From assembly GCA_024275485.1 (NCBI GenBank), contig JAJRZA010000050.1, positions 1 through 64,000 on the forward strand: 64,000 nt of DNA, read 5' to 3'. Below the pieces are notes generated by a model. It worked only from the letters and a program-made list of their open reading frames with translations. It was not told the DNA's origin and ran no database searches. Positions 53,503-61,908 of this stretch are shown piece by piece. The DNA is from Candidatus Krumholzibacteriota bacterium (GTDB lineage: Bacteria > Krumholzibacteriota > Krumholzibacteriia > LZORAL124-64-63). The first letter of the stretch is position 1; each line of letters opens with the position of its first letter. The position numbers were made by a program, and so were the translations under genes.

Positions 53503-54741
53503 GTGAAGATTCTCAAAAAAGACAAACGCAATGAACAGCTCATTCGGTTCACAACCCATATGAACAAGATGGTGGTTGGTCAACCGGTTGCCATCGACAA
53601 ACTCACCGATAGTTTCAGCAGGCTGATCGCCGGGGTTCACGATCCCGAGTCGCCCCTGTTGACAATGATGTTCATGGGACCAACCGGTGTGGGAAAAACC
53701 GAAACAGTGCGCGCTCTGGCCGAAACAATCTTCGGCAACAAGCGGGCCTACACCCGGGTGAACTGTCAGGAATATTCCGCCCATTACAATATCAGCAAAC
53801 TGCTGGGCTCGCCTCCCGGCTATGTGGGCGGAGAAATCCGGCCTCTGCTGGCTCAGGAAAATATTGATCGCCACCACCGAAAGGCCCTGGAGAACCAATC
53901 GGGTCTGGTGAGTGAACCGGGAAGCAAGCTGAGCTCAATGTACTCTCCGGAAGCCGAAAAAAATCTTTCCATCATCCTCTTCGACGAAATCGAAAAGGCG
54001 CACCCCAAGCTGTGGAATCTGCTGCTGGGTATGCTGGAAGATGGAACCGTGGTCCTGGGGAACAATGAAGAAGTGGACTTCCGCCAGTCCATCATTATCC
54101 TGACGACCAACGTGGGCAGCGCCGCCATGGGAGCCCACCTGGCGCAGAACAACATTGGCTTCTCCTCGGGCATCAGCGAAGAGACCATGGATCACGACAT
54201 CGAAGAAGCGGCCATGCGCGAGGCCAAAAAAGTATTTCCCTTTGAATTCATCAACCGCTTTGACGACATCATCACCTATCACACTCTCAAGGAAACGCAC
54301 CTGTACAGCATTCTGGACATCCTGATCGCCCAAATCCACCACCGTTCACTCATGTGCTCGGAGCCCTTCCTTTTGGAAATCACCCAGGATGCAAAGACCA
54401 AACTGGTGAAGGCAGGCACCGATATTCAATACGGCGCCCGTCCCCTGAAAAGAATTGTGGAGAAGGAAATCGTCACTCCCATTTCCCATTACATTTGCAG
54501 CGACCAGATTCGCAAAGGCGATTTGATCACGGTGGACCTGGAGGAGGGGGAATTCCTGTTCCGCAAGGAAACCGGCGTTACCAGTTGGGAAGAGCTGGAA
54601 GGCCTCGGACCATTCCCGGAAGCCAAGTGGGCCAAGGAAGATCTGGGGGTCAAGGATGACGGTGGCGAGAAAAAACAGATCGTCGAGGAGATTGTCCAGG
54701 TGGTTGCTAACGCAGGGGCCTTGACCGGGGCAGAGGATTAG
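53503..54741 (+). CDS. Single-domain ClpB/ClpA-like AAA+ ATPase
   Basis: The 412-residue protein corresponds only to the second ATPase ring of ClpB: MVVGQPVAIDKL, Walker A GPTGVGKTE, pore loop SPPGYVGG, Walker B IILFDEIEKAH, sensor 1 TTNVG, Arg-finger region FPFEFINRFDDI and sensor 2 GARPLKRIVE. The Clp N-domain, first ATPase and middle domain are missing. Between pore loop and Walker B it has about 45 residues where ClpB has about 15, and an acidic tail of 50 residues follows. The start is uncertain; GTG 53503 is chosen because upstream codons run into a terminator hairpin. Confidence 0.82.
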   Translation: MKILKKDKRNEQLIRFTTHMNKMVVGQPVAIDKLTDSFSRLIAGVHDPESPLLTMMFMGPTGVGKTETVRALAETIFGNKRAYTRVNCQEYSAHYNISKLLGSPPGYVGGEIRPLLAQENIDRHHRKALENQSGLVSEPGSKLSSMYSPEAEKNLSIILFDEIEKAHPKLWNLLLGMLEDGTVVLGNNEEVDFRQSIIILTTNVGSAAMGAHLAQNNIGFSSGISEETMDHDIEEAAMREAKKVFPFEFINRFDDIITYHTLKETHLYSILDILIAQIHHRSLMCSEPFLLEITQDAKTKLVKAGTDIQYGARPLKRIVEKEIVTPISHYICSDQIRKGDLITVDLEEGEFLFRKETGVTSWEELEGLGPFPEAKWAKEDLGVKDDGGEKKQIVEEIVQVVANAGALTGAED

Positions 54742-54754
54742 GACCACCTGGTTG

Positions 54755-54785
54755 AAAAAACCCCCCAGCCAAAAAGGCCGGGGTT
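54755..54785 (-). terminator. Intrinsic terminator of the EIIA/zinc-ribbon genes
   Basis: On the - strand AACCCCGGCC, loop TTTTT, GGCTGGGGGG, then TTTTTTC. It stands between the AAA+ gene and the convergent zinc-ribbon gene. On the + strand the stem is not followed by a T-run. Confidence 0.65.
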
Positions 54786-54875
54786 GAAAATGGATTCCGC
54801 GACAAAACAATTATAAAACTTCATTGATCAATCGATTCGCAATGCGATTCGGTAAAGCGTTGGCCTGATGGAATT

Positions 54876-55214
54876 CTAGGGCCAGTACAGAATGCGCCCG
54901 CAACTTTCACATTTCTGAACCCTGTTGGCGTTCGTCTTGCTGACAAACTGAGCAGGAATGTTGGCAAAGCAGCCGGTGCAAAGATTGTTCACAACCGGAA
55001 CAACCGCATGGCCAAATTTGTCGGTCAGCCGGCGATACCAGCTCATGTGGCGCGGATCAACTTTTTCCGCCAGTTGATCACGGGCTGTTTTCAAATCATC
55101 AATCCCGCCATGCTTGAAGCCCATACCCTCGAGTTCATCACCCTGGGTTTCCACTTCCTTGAGCATGCCTTCCATATCCTGCAGGGCAACCAGAAGCTGG
55201 AGTTGTGGATTCAT
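54876..55214 (-). CDS. Coiled-coil protein with C4 zinc ribbon
   Basis: The 112-residue product has a helical first half (LQLLVALQDMEGMLKEVETQ) and a zinc ribbon with CTGCFANIP and CESCGRILYWP, the pattern of the C4-type zinc-ribbon family (zf-RING_7). The family is widespread and often lies near basic cell functions; the exact role is unknown. It starts 2 bases after the EIIA gene ends, so the two are co-transcribed. Confidence 0.85.
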   Translation of the reverse strand: MNPQLQLLVALQDMEGMLKEVETQGDELEGMGFKHGGIDDLKTARDQLAEKVDPRHMSWYRRLTDKFGHAVVPVVNNLCTGCFANIPAQFVSKTNANRVQKCESCGRILYWP

Positions 55215-55216
55215 GC

Positions 55217-55678
55217 CTACTCCCCTTTCATGGCGGTGCAGAAAGATTCATAGTCTTCGGCGATCATCAGGCTTTCCCGCAAATCAGCATCCTGGATGCG
55301 ATCGATGAGGGCAGCCAGGCTTTTGATGTACTGATGGCCGGAGTCCTGGGGTGGTGCGATCAAAACAAAGAAGAGCTTGGTGGGATTACCGTCTTCCGAA
55401 TCGAAATCCACGCCTTCAGGGCAGCGGCCAATCAGGATGGTCAGGCGTTGCACCGAGAGGGTACGACCGTGGGGGAAGGCGATGCCGGGGGCCACTGCCG
55501 TGCTGCCCAGGTTTTCCCGGCTCTGCAGCATCTGCATGATGTTGTCGGCGTTGTTGATTTCGGTTCCGCTGATGAGGCCCTTGACCAGTTCGGCCAAAGC
55601 GCCATCCTTGTCGGTGGCCTGAATGTTGGGAAGAAATAGATCGGATGAGGTGTGTTTGAGAACCTCGACAATATCCAT
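55217..55678 (-). CDS. PTS EIIA type-2 domain protein (orphan, second copy)
   Basis: The 153-residue product begins MDIVEVLKHTSSDLFLPNIQ and has the active-site context APGIAFPHGRTLSVQRLTIL, the FPH histidine being the phosphorylated one, and FFVLIAPPQDSGHQYIKSLA. As with the EIIA at 42931, no PTS permease is present, so regulation is more likely than sugar uptake. ATG 55678 is preferred over upstream codons. It is divergent from rsgA. Confidence 0.88.
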   Translation of the reverse strand: MDIVEVLKHTSSDLFLPNIQATDKDGALAELVKGLISGTEINNADNIMQMLQSRENLGSTAVAPGIAFPHGRTLSVQRLTILIGRCPEGVDFDSEDGNPTKLFFVLIAPPQDSGHQYIKSLAALIDRIQDADLRESLMIAEDYESFCTAMKGE

Positions 55679-55806
55679 TGCGTTGCACCGCCTTGAGAAT
55701 GCCACCAAATTGTGTTAGGACTGATTCAATGAAAAGCTAACCGATCCCTGGACGATCCACAAGTTTCAAAGTGTACGATGGGCCTGGAAAACCGGTTCCA
55801 GGAGCG

Positions 55807-56796
55807 ATGGAGGCTGATATTTCCAAAAAGATGACCATCCCGGACGATTCTTTCCTTGAAGGCATCGTCATTCGGTCAACCGCAGGCCACTTGCAGATAT
55901 CCCTGGACTCCGCCATCTGGCGCTGCCAAATACGGGGACGTCTGAAAAAAGGCCCCCGCACCTGTCAGACCCTGGCGGTCGTGGGCGACCGTGTCCGATT
56001 CTCTATTTTGGACGAAGCAGCCGATCCTCCCACTGGGGTGGTGGAGGAAGTTCTGGCCCGTCGCAACCGCATTTCCCGCATGGCAGCCAAGCGCAGTGGA
56101 GGCAATGTGGAGCAGGTCCTGATGGCCAATCTTGATCAGGTCGTGGCAGTTCAATCGGTCTTGGAACCCGCCCCACAAACCGGGTTTGTGGATCGTCTGC
56201 TGGTGGCGTCGGAACGTTTTGGGGTGGCGGGGATTCTGGTGCTCAACAAGTGGGACCTGGTGGAGGATGGGCAGTATCGGGAAAAGTGGGAATATTTTGA
56301 AAAGCTGGACTACCGGGTCCTGTTCACCAGCGCCGAAACGGGACAGGGAGTGGAGGATTTTCGACAGATGTTGAAGGACCGGATCTCCCTGCTGATTGGT
56401 GCTTCGGGAGTGGGTAAAAGCACCCTCCTGAACGCCATTCAACCGGAGCTGGGGTTGCGGGTGAATGAAGTCGCCAATAAAACCGGATTGGGTCGCCATA
56501 CCACCACGCGGACCGAATTGTTCCCCCTGGACACCGGCGGTTTTATCGCCGACAGCCCGGGTATTCGCGGATTTGATCCCTGGGACATTGATCCGCTGGC
56601 GGTGCGTGACTATTTTCCGGACTTCAGGGAAGGACAGTCGGAGTGCCGATACCGGACCTGCATGCACCGGGACGAACCCGCCTGCGGGGTAAAAGAGGCT
56701 GTGGCCCGGGGAATAATTCCCGGTTGGCGGCATGACGCCTACCTTGCTCTTTTGGGCGATCTGGAAGAGCGAAAGAAGAGATTGGGATATCGTTGA
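55807..56796 (+). CDS. rsgA: Ribosome small-subunit maturation GTPase RsgA
   Basis: RsgA is a circularly permuted GTPase that checks late 30S assembly. An OB domain (residues 20-80) is followed by G4 LNKWDLV, G5-like TSAETGQG, G1 GASGVGKSTLLNAI, G2 GRHTTTRTEL and G3 DSPGIRGF, then a zinc site with CRYRTCMH and EPACGVK. The frame is open from GTG 55771; ATG 55807 follows AGGAG but only 2 bases away, and ATG 55831 is also possible. Confidence 0.95.
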   Translation: MEADISKKMTIPDDSFLEGIVIRSTAGHLQISLDSAIWRCQIRGRLKKGPRTCQTLAVVGDRVRFSILDEAADPPTGVVEEVLARRNRISRMAAKRSGGNVEQVLMANLDQVVAVQSVLEPAPQTGFVDRLLVASERFGVAGILVLNKWDLVEDGQYREKWEYFEKLDYRVLFTSAETGQGVEDFRQMLKDRISLLIGASGVGKSTLLNAIQPELGLRVNEVANKTGLGRHTTTRTELFPLDTGGFIADSPGIRGFDPWDIDPLAVRDYFPDFREGQSECRYRTCMHRDEPACGVKEAVARGIIPGWRHDAYLALLGDLEERKKRLGYR

Positions 56797-56802
56797 GGGT
56801 GG

Positions 56803-57042
56803 TCAGCCAAACAAACCATAGAAACGAAGGGCTTCTTCGCCTTCGTGTAGAAATTTGTCCAGGGGTAAAATTCCCGTGGGCGGGTTCCAGGGAGTTGATC
56901 TTTCCACAAGTTGGGTTTTTTGCCAACCGGGTAAAGGATTACCCAGCAGCAGGTGCGATTTGGCGGTAACTTCGTAAAGACCCAGCAGGTCCGTAGTAAT
57001 GGCAATGAGGCAGATACAAGCAAAAGGCAAGGGGCGCATCAT
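56803..57042 (-). CDS. Small exported protein, unknown
   Basis: On the - strand AGGGAG precedes two adjacent ATGs (57042 and 57039; the second has the better spacing). The 79-residue product starts like a signal peptide (LPFACICLIAITTDLLGL) and continues with no recognised motif. It fills the gap between rsgA and the glycosyltransferase on the opposite strand. A competing overlapping frame exists at 56739-57023 but lacks such a start. Confidence 0.45.
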   Translation of the reverse strand: MMRPLPFACICLIAITTDLLGLYEVTAKSHLLLGNPLPGWQKTQLVERSTPWNPPTGILPLDKFLHEGEEALRFYGLFG

Positions 57043-57137
57043 TCTCTCCCTGGTCAGGTTTTTCCAGGTCGACGCAAAGCGTATGCCAGATGCCAGGGGC
57101 CAAGCCGACTCAACAGTTAAAATGGAGATTCTGGATT

Positions 57138-58256
57138 TTGAAACGTTGGCTTAGCAAAACCGTGGCCAGGCTTGTGCGGCGACCTCACCTGAAACCGGAA
57201 CAATTGCTGTTCATGCAGCCGGGCCGAATTTTGGTGGTCCGTCAGCAAAACCAGATGGGCGATATGGTTTGCGCCACCCCGGTGTTTCGAGCCCTGCGGG
57301 AAACTTTTCCCGATGCTCGCATCGCCCTGGTCACTTCACCGGTCAACATGGCAGTGGTGAGGCACAATCCCCATTTGGACCAGGTGTTTACCTTCGACCA
57401 AAAGATGTGGCGCAATCCTTTTCGATTGCTGCCCTTCTTGATGGAATTGCGGTCTTACCGTGCGGATGTTGCCTTCGTGCTTTCGAGTGTCTCCTTTTCG
57501 GTGACGAGCGCTGCATTGGCCCTTATCTCGGGTTCACCATATGTGGTTGGTGCCGACAGTCGTCCTTTTGGTTTGGACGTCAGTCATCATGCTTTTTCCC
57601 TGGAGATGCCTTCGGTACCGGAGCAGGACCGTCACACGGTGCTGCACAATTTGGCACCGCTTCAGGCCATCGGTATTACCACCAACGACTTCTCCACCGT
57701 GGTTGTACCGTCGGCAGGGGAGCAGGAGGCCGCCCGGAGAATTCTCGACGACCTCGGCTTTTCTCCAGGGTTTTGGGCCTTGCATCCGGGTGCGGGGAAA
57801 ATGCAGAATGTCTGGCCTGCAGCCGATTTTGCACAAGTGGCCCAGCGGGGTGCAGCCATGGGGTACCAGATTCTGATCCTTCATGGTCCGGCCGATGCTG
57901 GGCCGCTGGCGGAGTTGGAATCAAACCTGGAAGATCTGCCTGATGATAGTCAGAAAGATCACATCAAAGTGGCTCCGCCATGCAGTATAGGGGTGGGGGC
58001 GGCCCTGCTTCAGCAAGCTGACCGCTTCCTGTGCAACGATACAGGAGTGATGCACATGGCTGGTGCCCTGCCCATTGCGACCTTGGCCCTCTTTGGCCCC
58101 ACCAATCCGGAATTCTGGAAACCATCCGCGCCCGAAGTGGTGGCTCTCTGCAGTCCAAGGCAATCTGCCGACGACCGGGGTGAAGAGTTCGGGTGGATGC
58201 AGAATATCACTCCCACAGAAGTATGGAATGCCTGGCAGAACTTGCCGGGAAGATAG
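57138..58256 (+). CDS. GT9 family glycosyltransferase (heptosyltransferase-like)
   Basis: The 372-residue protein has the GT9 pattern: RILVVRQQNQMGDMVCATPV in the N-domain, and WALHPGAGKMQNVWPAADFA and FLCNDTGVMHMAGAL in the nucleotide-sugar C-domain. Family members add heptose or related sugars to LPS core. TTG 57138 follows GGAG by 10 bases and gives a natural MKRWLSKTVARL start; ATG 57090 is the alternative. No other LPS gene is next to it. Confidence 0.87.
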   Translation: MKRWLSKTVARLVRRPHLKPEQLLFMQPGRILVVRQQNQMGDMVCATPVFRALRETFPDARIALVTSPVNMAVVRHNPHLDQVFTFDQKMWRNPFRLLPFLMELRSYRADVAFVLSSVSFSVTSAALALISGSPYVVGADSRPFGLDVSHHAFSLEMPSVPEQDRHTVLHNLAPLQAIGITTNDFSTVVVPSAGEQEAARRILDDLGFSPGFWALHPGAGKMQNVWPAADFAQVAQRGAAMGYQILILHGPADAGPLAELESNLEDLPDDSQKDHIKVAPPCSIGVGAALLQQADRFLCNDTGVMHMAGALPIATLALFGPTNPEFWKPSAPEVVALCSPRQSADDRGEEFGWMQNITPTEVWNAWQNLPGR

Positions 58257-58266
58257 GAATTTTGAT

Positions 58267-58971
58267 ATGGCCATGGAAATGGTGGCGATTCGATTGTTGG
58301 TTTTGGTGTTCTCGGTGGTGGTGCATGAAGTGGCCCACGGCTGGACTGCCCTGAAGCTGGGCGATACAACCGCCAGGGATGCCCAGCGGCTGACCCTCAA
58401 TCCCCTGCCTCATATTGACCCCGTGGGTTCCATCATCCTGCCGTTAGTCCTGGCTGTCACCGGCAGTCCGATCATGTTCGGTTGGGCCAAACCAGTACCT
58501 GTTCGGGTGGGAATGCTCAACGATCCGAAAAATGATCATGCCAAAGTTGCGGCCGCCGGTCCGGTGAGCAACCTGCTTCTGGCTCTGATTTGCGCTGTTC
58601 TGTTGGGAGTGTTGATCCTGGTGGCCAGCCTTGTACTCAGTGATGATTCCAACATCGCCCGGCAGACGAATTCGCCATTGTACTTTCTGGTGCATCTGCT
58701 GGAGACGGGAATCCTGTTGAACGTGGCTCTGGCCGTGTTCAACCTCTTGCCCCTGCCGCCGCTGGATGGCAGCTGGATTATTTCCAGGTTTTTGCCCTAC
58801 CAATACCGATGGCGCTATGAAAACCTTCGCCGCTACTCGATGGTGATGATTCTCGGCTTTCTACTTCTGGTGCGTTACACAGTCGTTGGCCAGTTATTCG
58901 TGGGACTGATTTTCTTCGGTTCCGGGATCATGCATCGGGTCACCGGTAGCATCATCGGTCTGCTTGGCTAG
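58267..58971 (+). CDS. M50 family site-2-protease-like metallopeptidase
   Basis: The 234-residue membrane protein has the zinc motif HEVAH in its first helix (VFSVVVHEVAHGWTALKLGD) and the third ligand in NLLPLPPLDG. This is the short FpvB/SpoIVFB-like M50B type without PDZ domain. NPLPHIDPVGSIILP and GWAKPVPV are characteristic. AGGA lies 9 bases before the ATG. Its substrate is unknown. Confidence 0.92.
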   Translation: MAMEMVAIRLLVLVFSVVVHEVAHGWTALKLGDTTARDAQRLTLNPLPHIDPVGSIILPLVLAVTGSPIMFGWAKPVPVRVGMLNDPKNDHAKVAAAGPVSNLLLALICAVLLGVLILVASLVLSDDSNIARQTNSPLYFLVHLLETGILLNVALAVFNLLPLPPLDGSWIISRFLPYQYRWRYENLRRYSMVMILGFLLLVRYTVVGQLFVGLIFFGSGIMHRVTGSIIGLLG

Positions 58972-59002
58972 GCCAGGTCAACCCGATGGATCTGTTGCAC
59001 GG

Positions 59003-59428
59003 CTATTGCATCCCTATCCTGGATTCATCTTCAGGCCCATAATAGTTGACTGCAGCCCAGGCGCTCTCGTTGCCGGTTTCATCCAGGGCGGTCACCAAAT
59101 AGGTGCAGGCCACATTGACGGGATGATCATCGATCCAGATGGTATCCTGAGTGGGCAGATCCAACATTGGATAATGATCTCCCCAGACAACCCGGTAGAC
59201 CATGAATCCGTGGAAGTCTTCATCCACGACGTTGGCGTCCCAGGTGACCTTTACGTTGTCATTGGAAGTTGAGGCCGCCAGCCCGGTTGGTGCGGCAGGG
59301 GGGGCCGTGTCCGCCACGGTCTCGGGAACAACGACCGGTGCCAGGGCATTGTCGCTTTCACAACCTGTCAGGACCAGGGCTCCGATAATCATGGCAAACA
59401 GGGCAAACATCTTCAGAGTGGGTTTCAT
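59003..59428 (-). CDS. Lipoprotein with Fn3-like domain, copy 1
   Basis: The 141-residue product has a lipobox (MIIGALVLTGC) and one fibronectin-III-like domain: PAAPTGLAASTSNDNVKVTW, EDFHGFMVYR and TYLVTALDETGNESAW. It is a paralogue of the next gene upstream on the same strand. GAGGAG stands 7 bases before ATG 59428. Surface display is likely; function unknown. Confidence 0.82.
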   Translation of the reverse strand: MKPTLKMFALFAMIIGALVLTGCESDNALAPVVVPETVADTAPPAAPTGLAASTSNDNVKVTWDANVVDEDFHGFMVYRVVWGDHYPMLDLPTQDTIWIDDHPVNVACTYLVTALDETGNESAWAAVNYYGPEDESRIGMQ

Positions 59429-59463
59429 TATGCTGCTCCTCAACTCCACGGTTGTTCAAATCC

Positions 59464-59497
59464 GGCAAGGCCCTCCGCAGGAGCGGAAGGCCTTGTT
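59464..59497 (-). promoter_or_regulatory. Hairpin between the two lipoprotein genes
   Basis: On the - strand AAGGCCTTCCG, loop CTCCTG, CGGAGGGCCTT forms an 11-bp stem with one G-U pair; on the + strand the same position is an A-C mismatch, so the structure suits - strand RNA. No T-run follows. It may protect the upstream message or reduce readthrough. Confidence 0.5.
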
Positions 59498-59534
59498 GTG
59501 CTACCCAGCGAAGGGGATCACTATTCCGGAATTC

Positions 59535-59954
59535 CTAGTCATGCAGGTTTTCATCTTCAGGGTGACGACCGCTCAGATTATAATCGACGCTGGCGACGGC
59601 GCTGGCGTTACCGACCAGATCCACACTGTAGACCTGATAGGTATTCAAACCCATGGCAGGGCTGTCTTCAAAGCTCTGAATGATGCTGGGGCTGGCAACC
59701 AGAGATGTCATCACGCCGTAGTTGTCCCGGCTGACAATAAAGCCGGCCAGATCAGCGTCGGTGGTGTTTGCATCCCAAGTCAGGGTGATCAAACCATCAA
59801 CATAAGCGGCACCCAGGTTCGAAGGAACGGCGGGCGGAGCAGTGTCAACAACCGGGGGGTCGACGATGCTGGTGGTGTCGTCGCTGCAGCCAATGCTGAC
59901 CAGAGACAGTGTGGTAATCAGTGCGAGAGTTACGATGAGTTTGATGCTGGACAT
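59535..59954 (-). CDS. Lipoprotein with Fn3-like domain, copy 2
   Basis: The 139-residue product has a lipobox (LSLVSIGC) and an Fn3-like domain: PAVPSNLGAAYVDGLITLTW, ADLAGFIVSRDNYG and TYQVYSVDLVGNASAV. The shared APPAxPxxLxA, TWDAN and DxxGF pattern makes it a tandem paralogue of the gene at 59003. AGGAGG stands 7 bases before ATG 59954. The frame is open far upstream but without a start of note. Confidence 0.82.
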   Translation of the reverse strand: MSSIKLIVTLALITTLSLVSIGCSDDTTSIVDPPVVDTAPPAVPSNLGAAYVDGLITLTWDANTTDADLAGFIVSRDNYGVMTSLVASPSIIQSFEDSPAMGLNTYQVYSVDLVGNASAVASVDYNLSGRHPEDENLHD

Positions 59955-60460
59955 GAGTGGTCCTCCTTGTTTCGCTAAGTTGCCCAATGGCTTTATTGTT
60001 GGGCGGCCGGACGGAATCGGTTGCAGTGGCACAGTTGTTTTCTTGCTGCCCATCCGGCCGCGTCCACGTCCAGTCAAAAGCAAACAGGATGCCACTTGTT
60101 GAGTGGTAAACCGGAAACCAGTAAAGCCTATGTTTTTCAAGGAATTAGGAGTGCCAATAACCCCTGCCTTGGCACAACGGGATACAATGGGATGCAATTT
60201 GACGTTTCGTCTTGCGATGCCTGGCCCCCGAGATGTTGCAAGATGCCCGAGACAGACAACCATCAATAGTTTGGATTGGTCCAAAAACGGATAAGACCCT
60301 TGACAAACCACCATTTATGCCGGATGATGTAATCCACAAACCAATTCTGCGGTGATTCTTCCATTGATTTAGGGAATTGGTTCTGTTTTTGAATTGGTTT
60401 GACTAAATTGGTTGAACTGAATTGGTTGGACTGAATTGGTTGGACACTAGGAGGCACGTC
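59955..60460. other. 506-bp intergenic region between lipoprotein and HU genes
   Basis: No credible gene is seen. The sequence is divergent-promoter territory for the lipoprotein (-) and HU (+) genes. AACCAATTC near 60335 and GAATTGGTT near 60374 form an inverted pair, and four 14-bp tandem repeats occupy 60391-60446. No clear -10 box could be assigned. Confidence 0.5.
60391..60446 (+). repeat. Four 14-bp tandem repeats upstream of the HU gene
   Basis: Copies are GAATTGGTTTGACT, AAATTGGTTGAACT, GAATTGGTTGGACT and GAATTGGTTGGACA, without gaps, ending 14 bases before the HU start codon. A partial fifth copy (GAATTGGTT) lies at 60374. They would form the 5' leader or an operator array. Confidence 0.85.
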
Positions 60461-60739
60461 ATGACCAAAGCCGATATCGTTGAGGACATTGCCCAAAAAA
60501 CCGGCCTGACCAAAAAGGAAGTCGCCGAGACCGTGGACCTGTTCCTGGTCAAGATTGGTGATCTCCTGGTGGAAGGACGCCATTTGGAAATTCGTGGCTT
60601 TGGAACCTTTAAGGTCAAAGAGCGCAAAGAACGCATGGCCCGGAATCCCAGGACCGGAGAAGCGGTGCCCGTGCCCGCTCGCAAAGTTCCTGTTTTCAAG
60701 GTTTCCAAAATGCTCAAGGACAAGGTGGCCGGGCAATAG
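60461..60739 (+). CDS. HU/IHF-family DNA-binding protein
   Basis: The 92-residue protein is a typical HU: MTKADIVEDIAQKTGLTKKE, the GFGTFKVKERKERMARNPRT core with the RNPRTGE minor-groove arm, and the VFKVSKMLKDKV end. It would bend and compact DNA. TAGGAGG 6 bases upstream fixes ATG 60461. It is a single gene with its own terminator. Confidence 0.95.
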   Translation: MTKADIVEDIAQKTGLTKKEVAETVDLFLVKIGDLLVEGRHLEIRGFGTFKVKERKERMARNPRTGEAVPVPARKVPVFKVSKMLKDKVAGQ

Positions 60740-60814
60740 CAACCAGGCAATAGCATCCCGGCCCGGGCCCAAACCCCGACCGGGCCCCGTGAGCCAATCA
60801 ATTCCATATTGAAA

Positions 60815-60850
60815 CCGGTGACCCGACCACAATTCGGGTCGTCGGTTTTT
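60815..60850 (+). terminator. Intrinsic terminator after HU
   Basis: CCGGTGACCCGA (60815-60826) pairs with TCGGGTCGTCGG (60834-60845) over 12 bp with two G-U pairs, then TTTTT. It ends 26 bases before the threonine aldolase start. Confidence 0.85.
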
Positions 60851-60876
60851 GTTTGTAACCAAACAGGGAGGCAGGC

Positions 60877-61908
60877 ATGAAAGTAATAGATATGCGAAGT
60901 GATACCGTGACTCGTCCCACCGCGGCCATGCGAAAGGCCATGGCAGCAGCTGAAGTGGGGGACGACGTTTTTGGAGATGATCCCACCGTCAACCAATTGC
61001 AGGAAAGAGTGGCCGATCTGCTGGGAAAGCAGGCTGCCCTGTTCGTTCCCAGCGGAACCATGGGCAATCAACTCGCCCTGAAGGCCCAAACCCAACCAGG
61101 TGACCAAATCATCCTGGAAGACGGCGCCCATATCTATAGGTATGAAGGTGGTGGGTCCGCTGCCGTATCGGGTGTTCTGAATACCTGCGTGCATACTGAG
61201 GGAGGGCAGATAACCTGGTCACACATTGCCAATGGCCTCAATCCTCGGGATGTGCACAGCGCGCCTACCTCGTTGATTTGTCTGGAAAACACCCACAATC
61301 GGGCCGGTGGCCGTATTCTGGCCCAGGACCAGGTCATCGAAATTGGCCAATGGTCCCACGATTTGGGTTTGCGGGTCCATTTGGACGGAGCCCGGATCTG
61401 GCATGCCTATATTGCCACCGGGTTACCCCTTTGCGAGTTGTGCGATCCCGTCGATACCATCAGTGTTTGTTTTTCCAAGGCCCTCGGGGCACCCGTGGGG
61501 TCTATTCTGGCGGGAGATTCGGAAACCATCACCCGGGCCCACCGCTTCCGGAAAATGCTTGGTGGTGGCATGCGTCAGGCAGGAATACTGGCTGCCGCTT
61601 GCATTTATGCCCTGGACCACCATCTTGAGCGGCTGGTCGAAGACCATCAGCAGGCAAATTTGCTGGCCACAGGGCTTGACCATCCGGCTTTGAGGGTCAA
61701 TCATCCGGTGGAGACCAACATCGTGATCATGGATGTGGCTGGAGTCGGCAACGATCAGTCCCTGTTGAAGCACCTTACTGACAATGGTGTGCTAGGGGTG
61801 GGGTTCGGTCCCGGCCGGGTCAGGCTCATTCCCAATCTGGACACCAGCAATGCCGATGTGCAGCGGGTTCTGGATGTGTTGAATTCCTTTGCGGGAGAAG
61901 TGAATTGA
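60877..61908 (+). CDS. ltaE: Low-specificity L-threonine aldolase
   Basis: This PLP enzyme splits L-threonine or L-allo-threonine to glycine and acetaldehyde. The 343-residue protein has the start [41 protein letters not shown] and the PLP-lysine motif [19 protein letters not shown] is upstream of the ATG. Its stop overlaps the trkA TTG. Confidence 0.95.
   Translation: MKVIDMRSDTVTRPTAAMRKAMAAAEVGDDVFGDDPTVNQLQERVADLLGKQAALFVPSGTMGNQLALKAQTQPGDQIILEDGAHIYRYEGGGSAAVSGVLNTCVHTEGGQITWSHIANGLNPRDVHSAPTSLICLENTHNRAGGRILAQDQVIEIGQWSHDLGLRVHLDGARIWHAYIATGLPLCELCDPVDTISVCFSKALGAPVGSILAGDSETITRAHRFRKMLGGGMRQAGILAAACIYALDHHLERLVEDHQQANLLATGLDHPALRVNHPVETNIVIMDVAGVGNDQSLLKHLTDNGVLGVGFGPGRVRLIPNLDTSNADVQRVLDVLNSFAGEVN

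Noticed and set aside
56739-57023. Alternative - strand frame between rsgA and the glycosyltransferase
   Set aside because: It overlaps the end of rsgA and lacks a ribosome-binding site, whereas the 56803-57042 frame has AGGAG-like sequence and a signal-like start.
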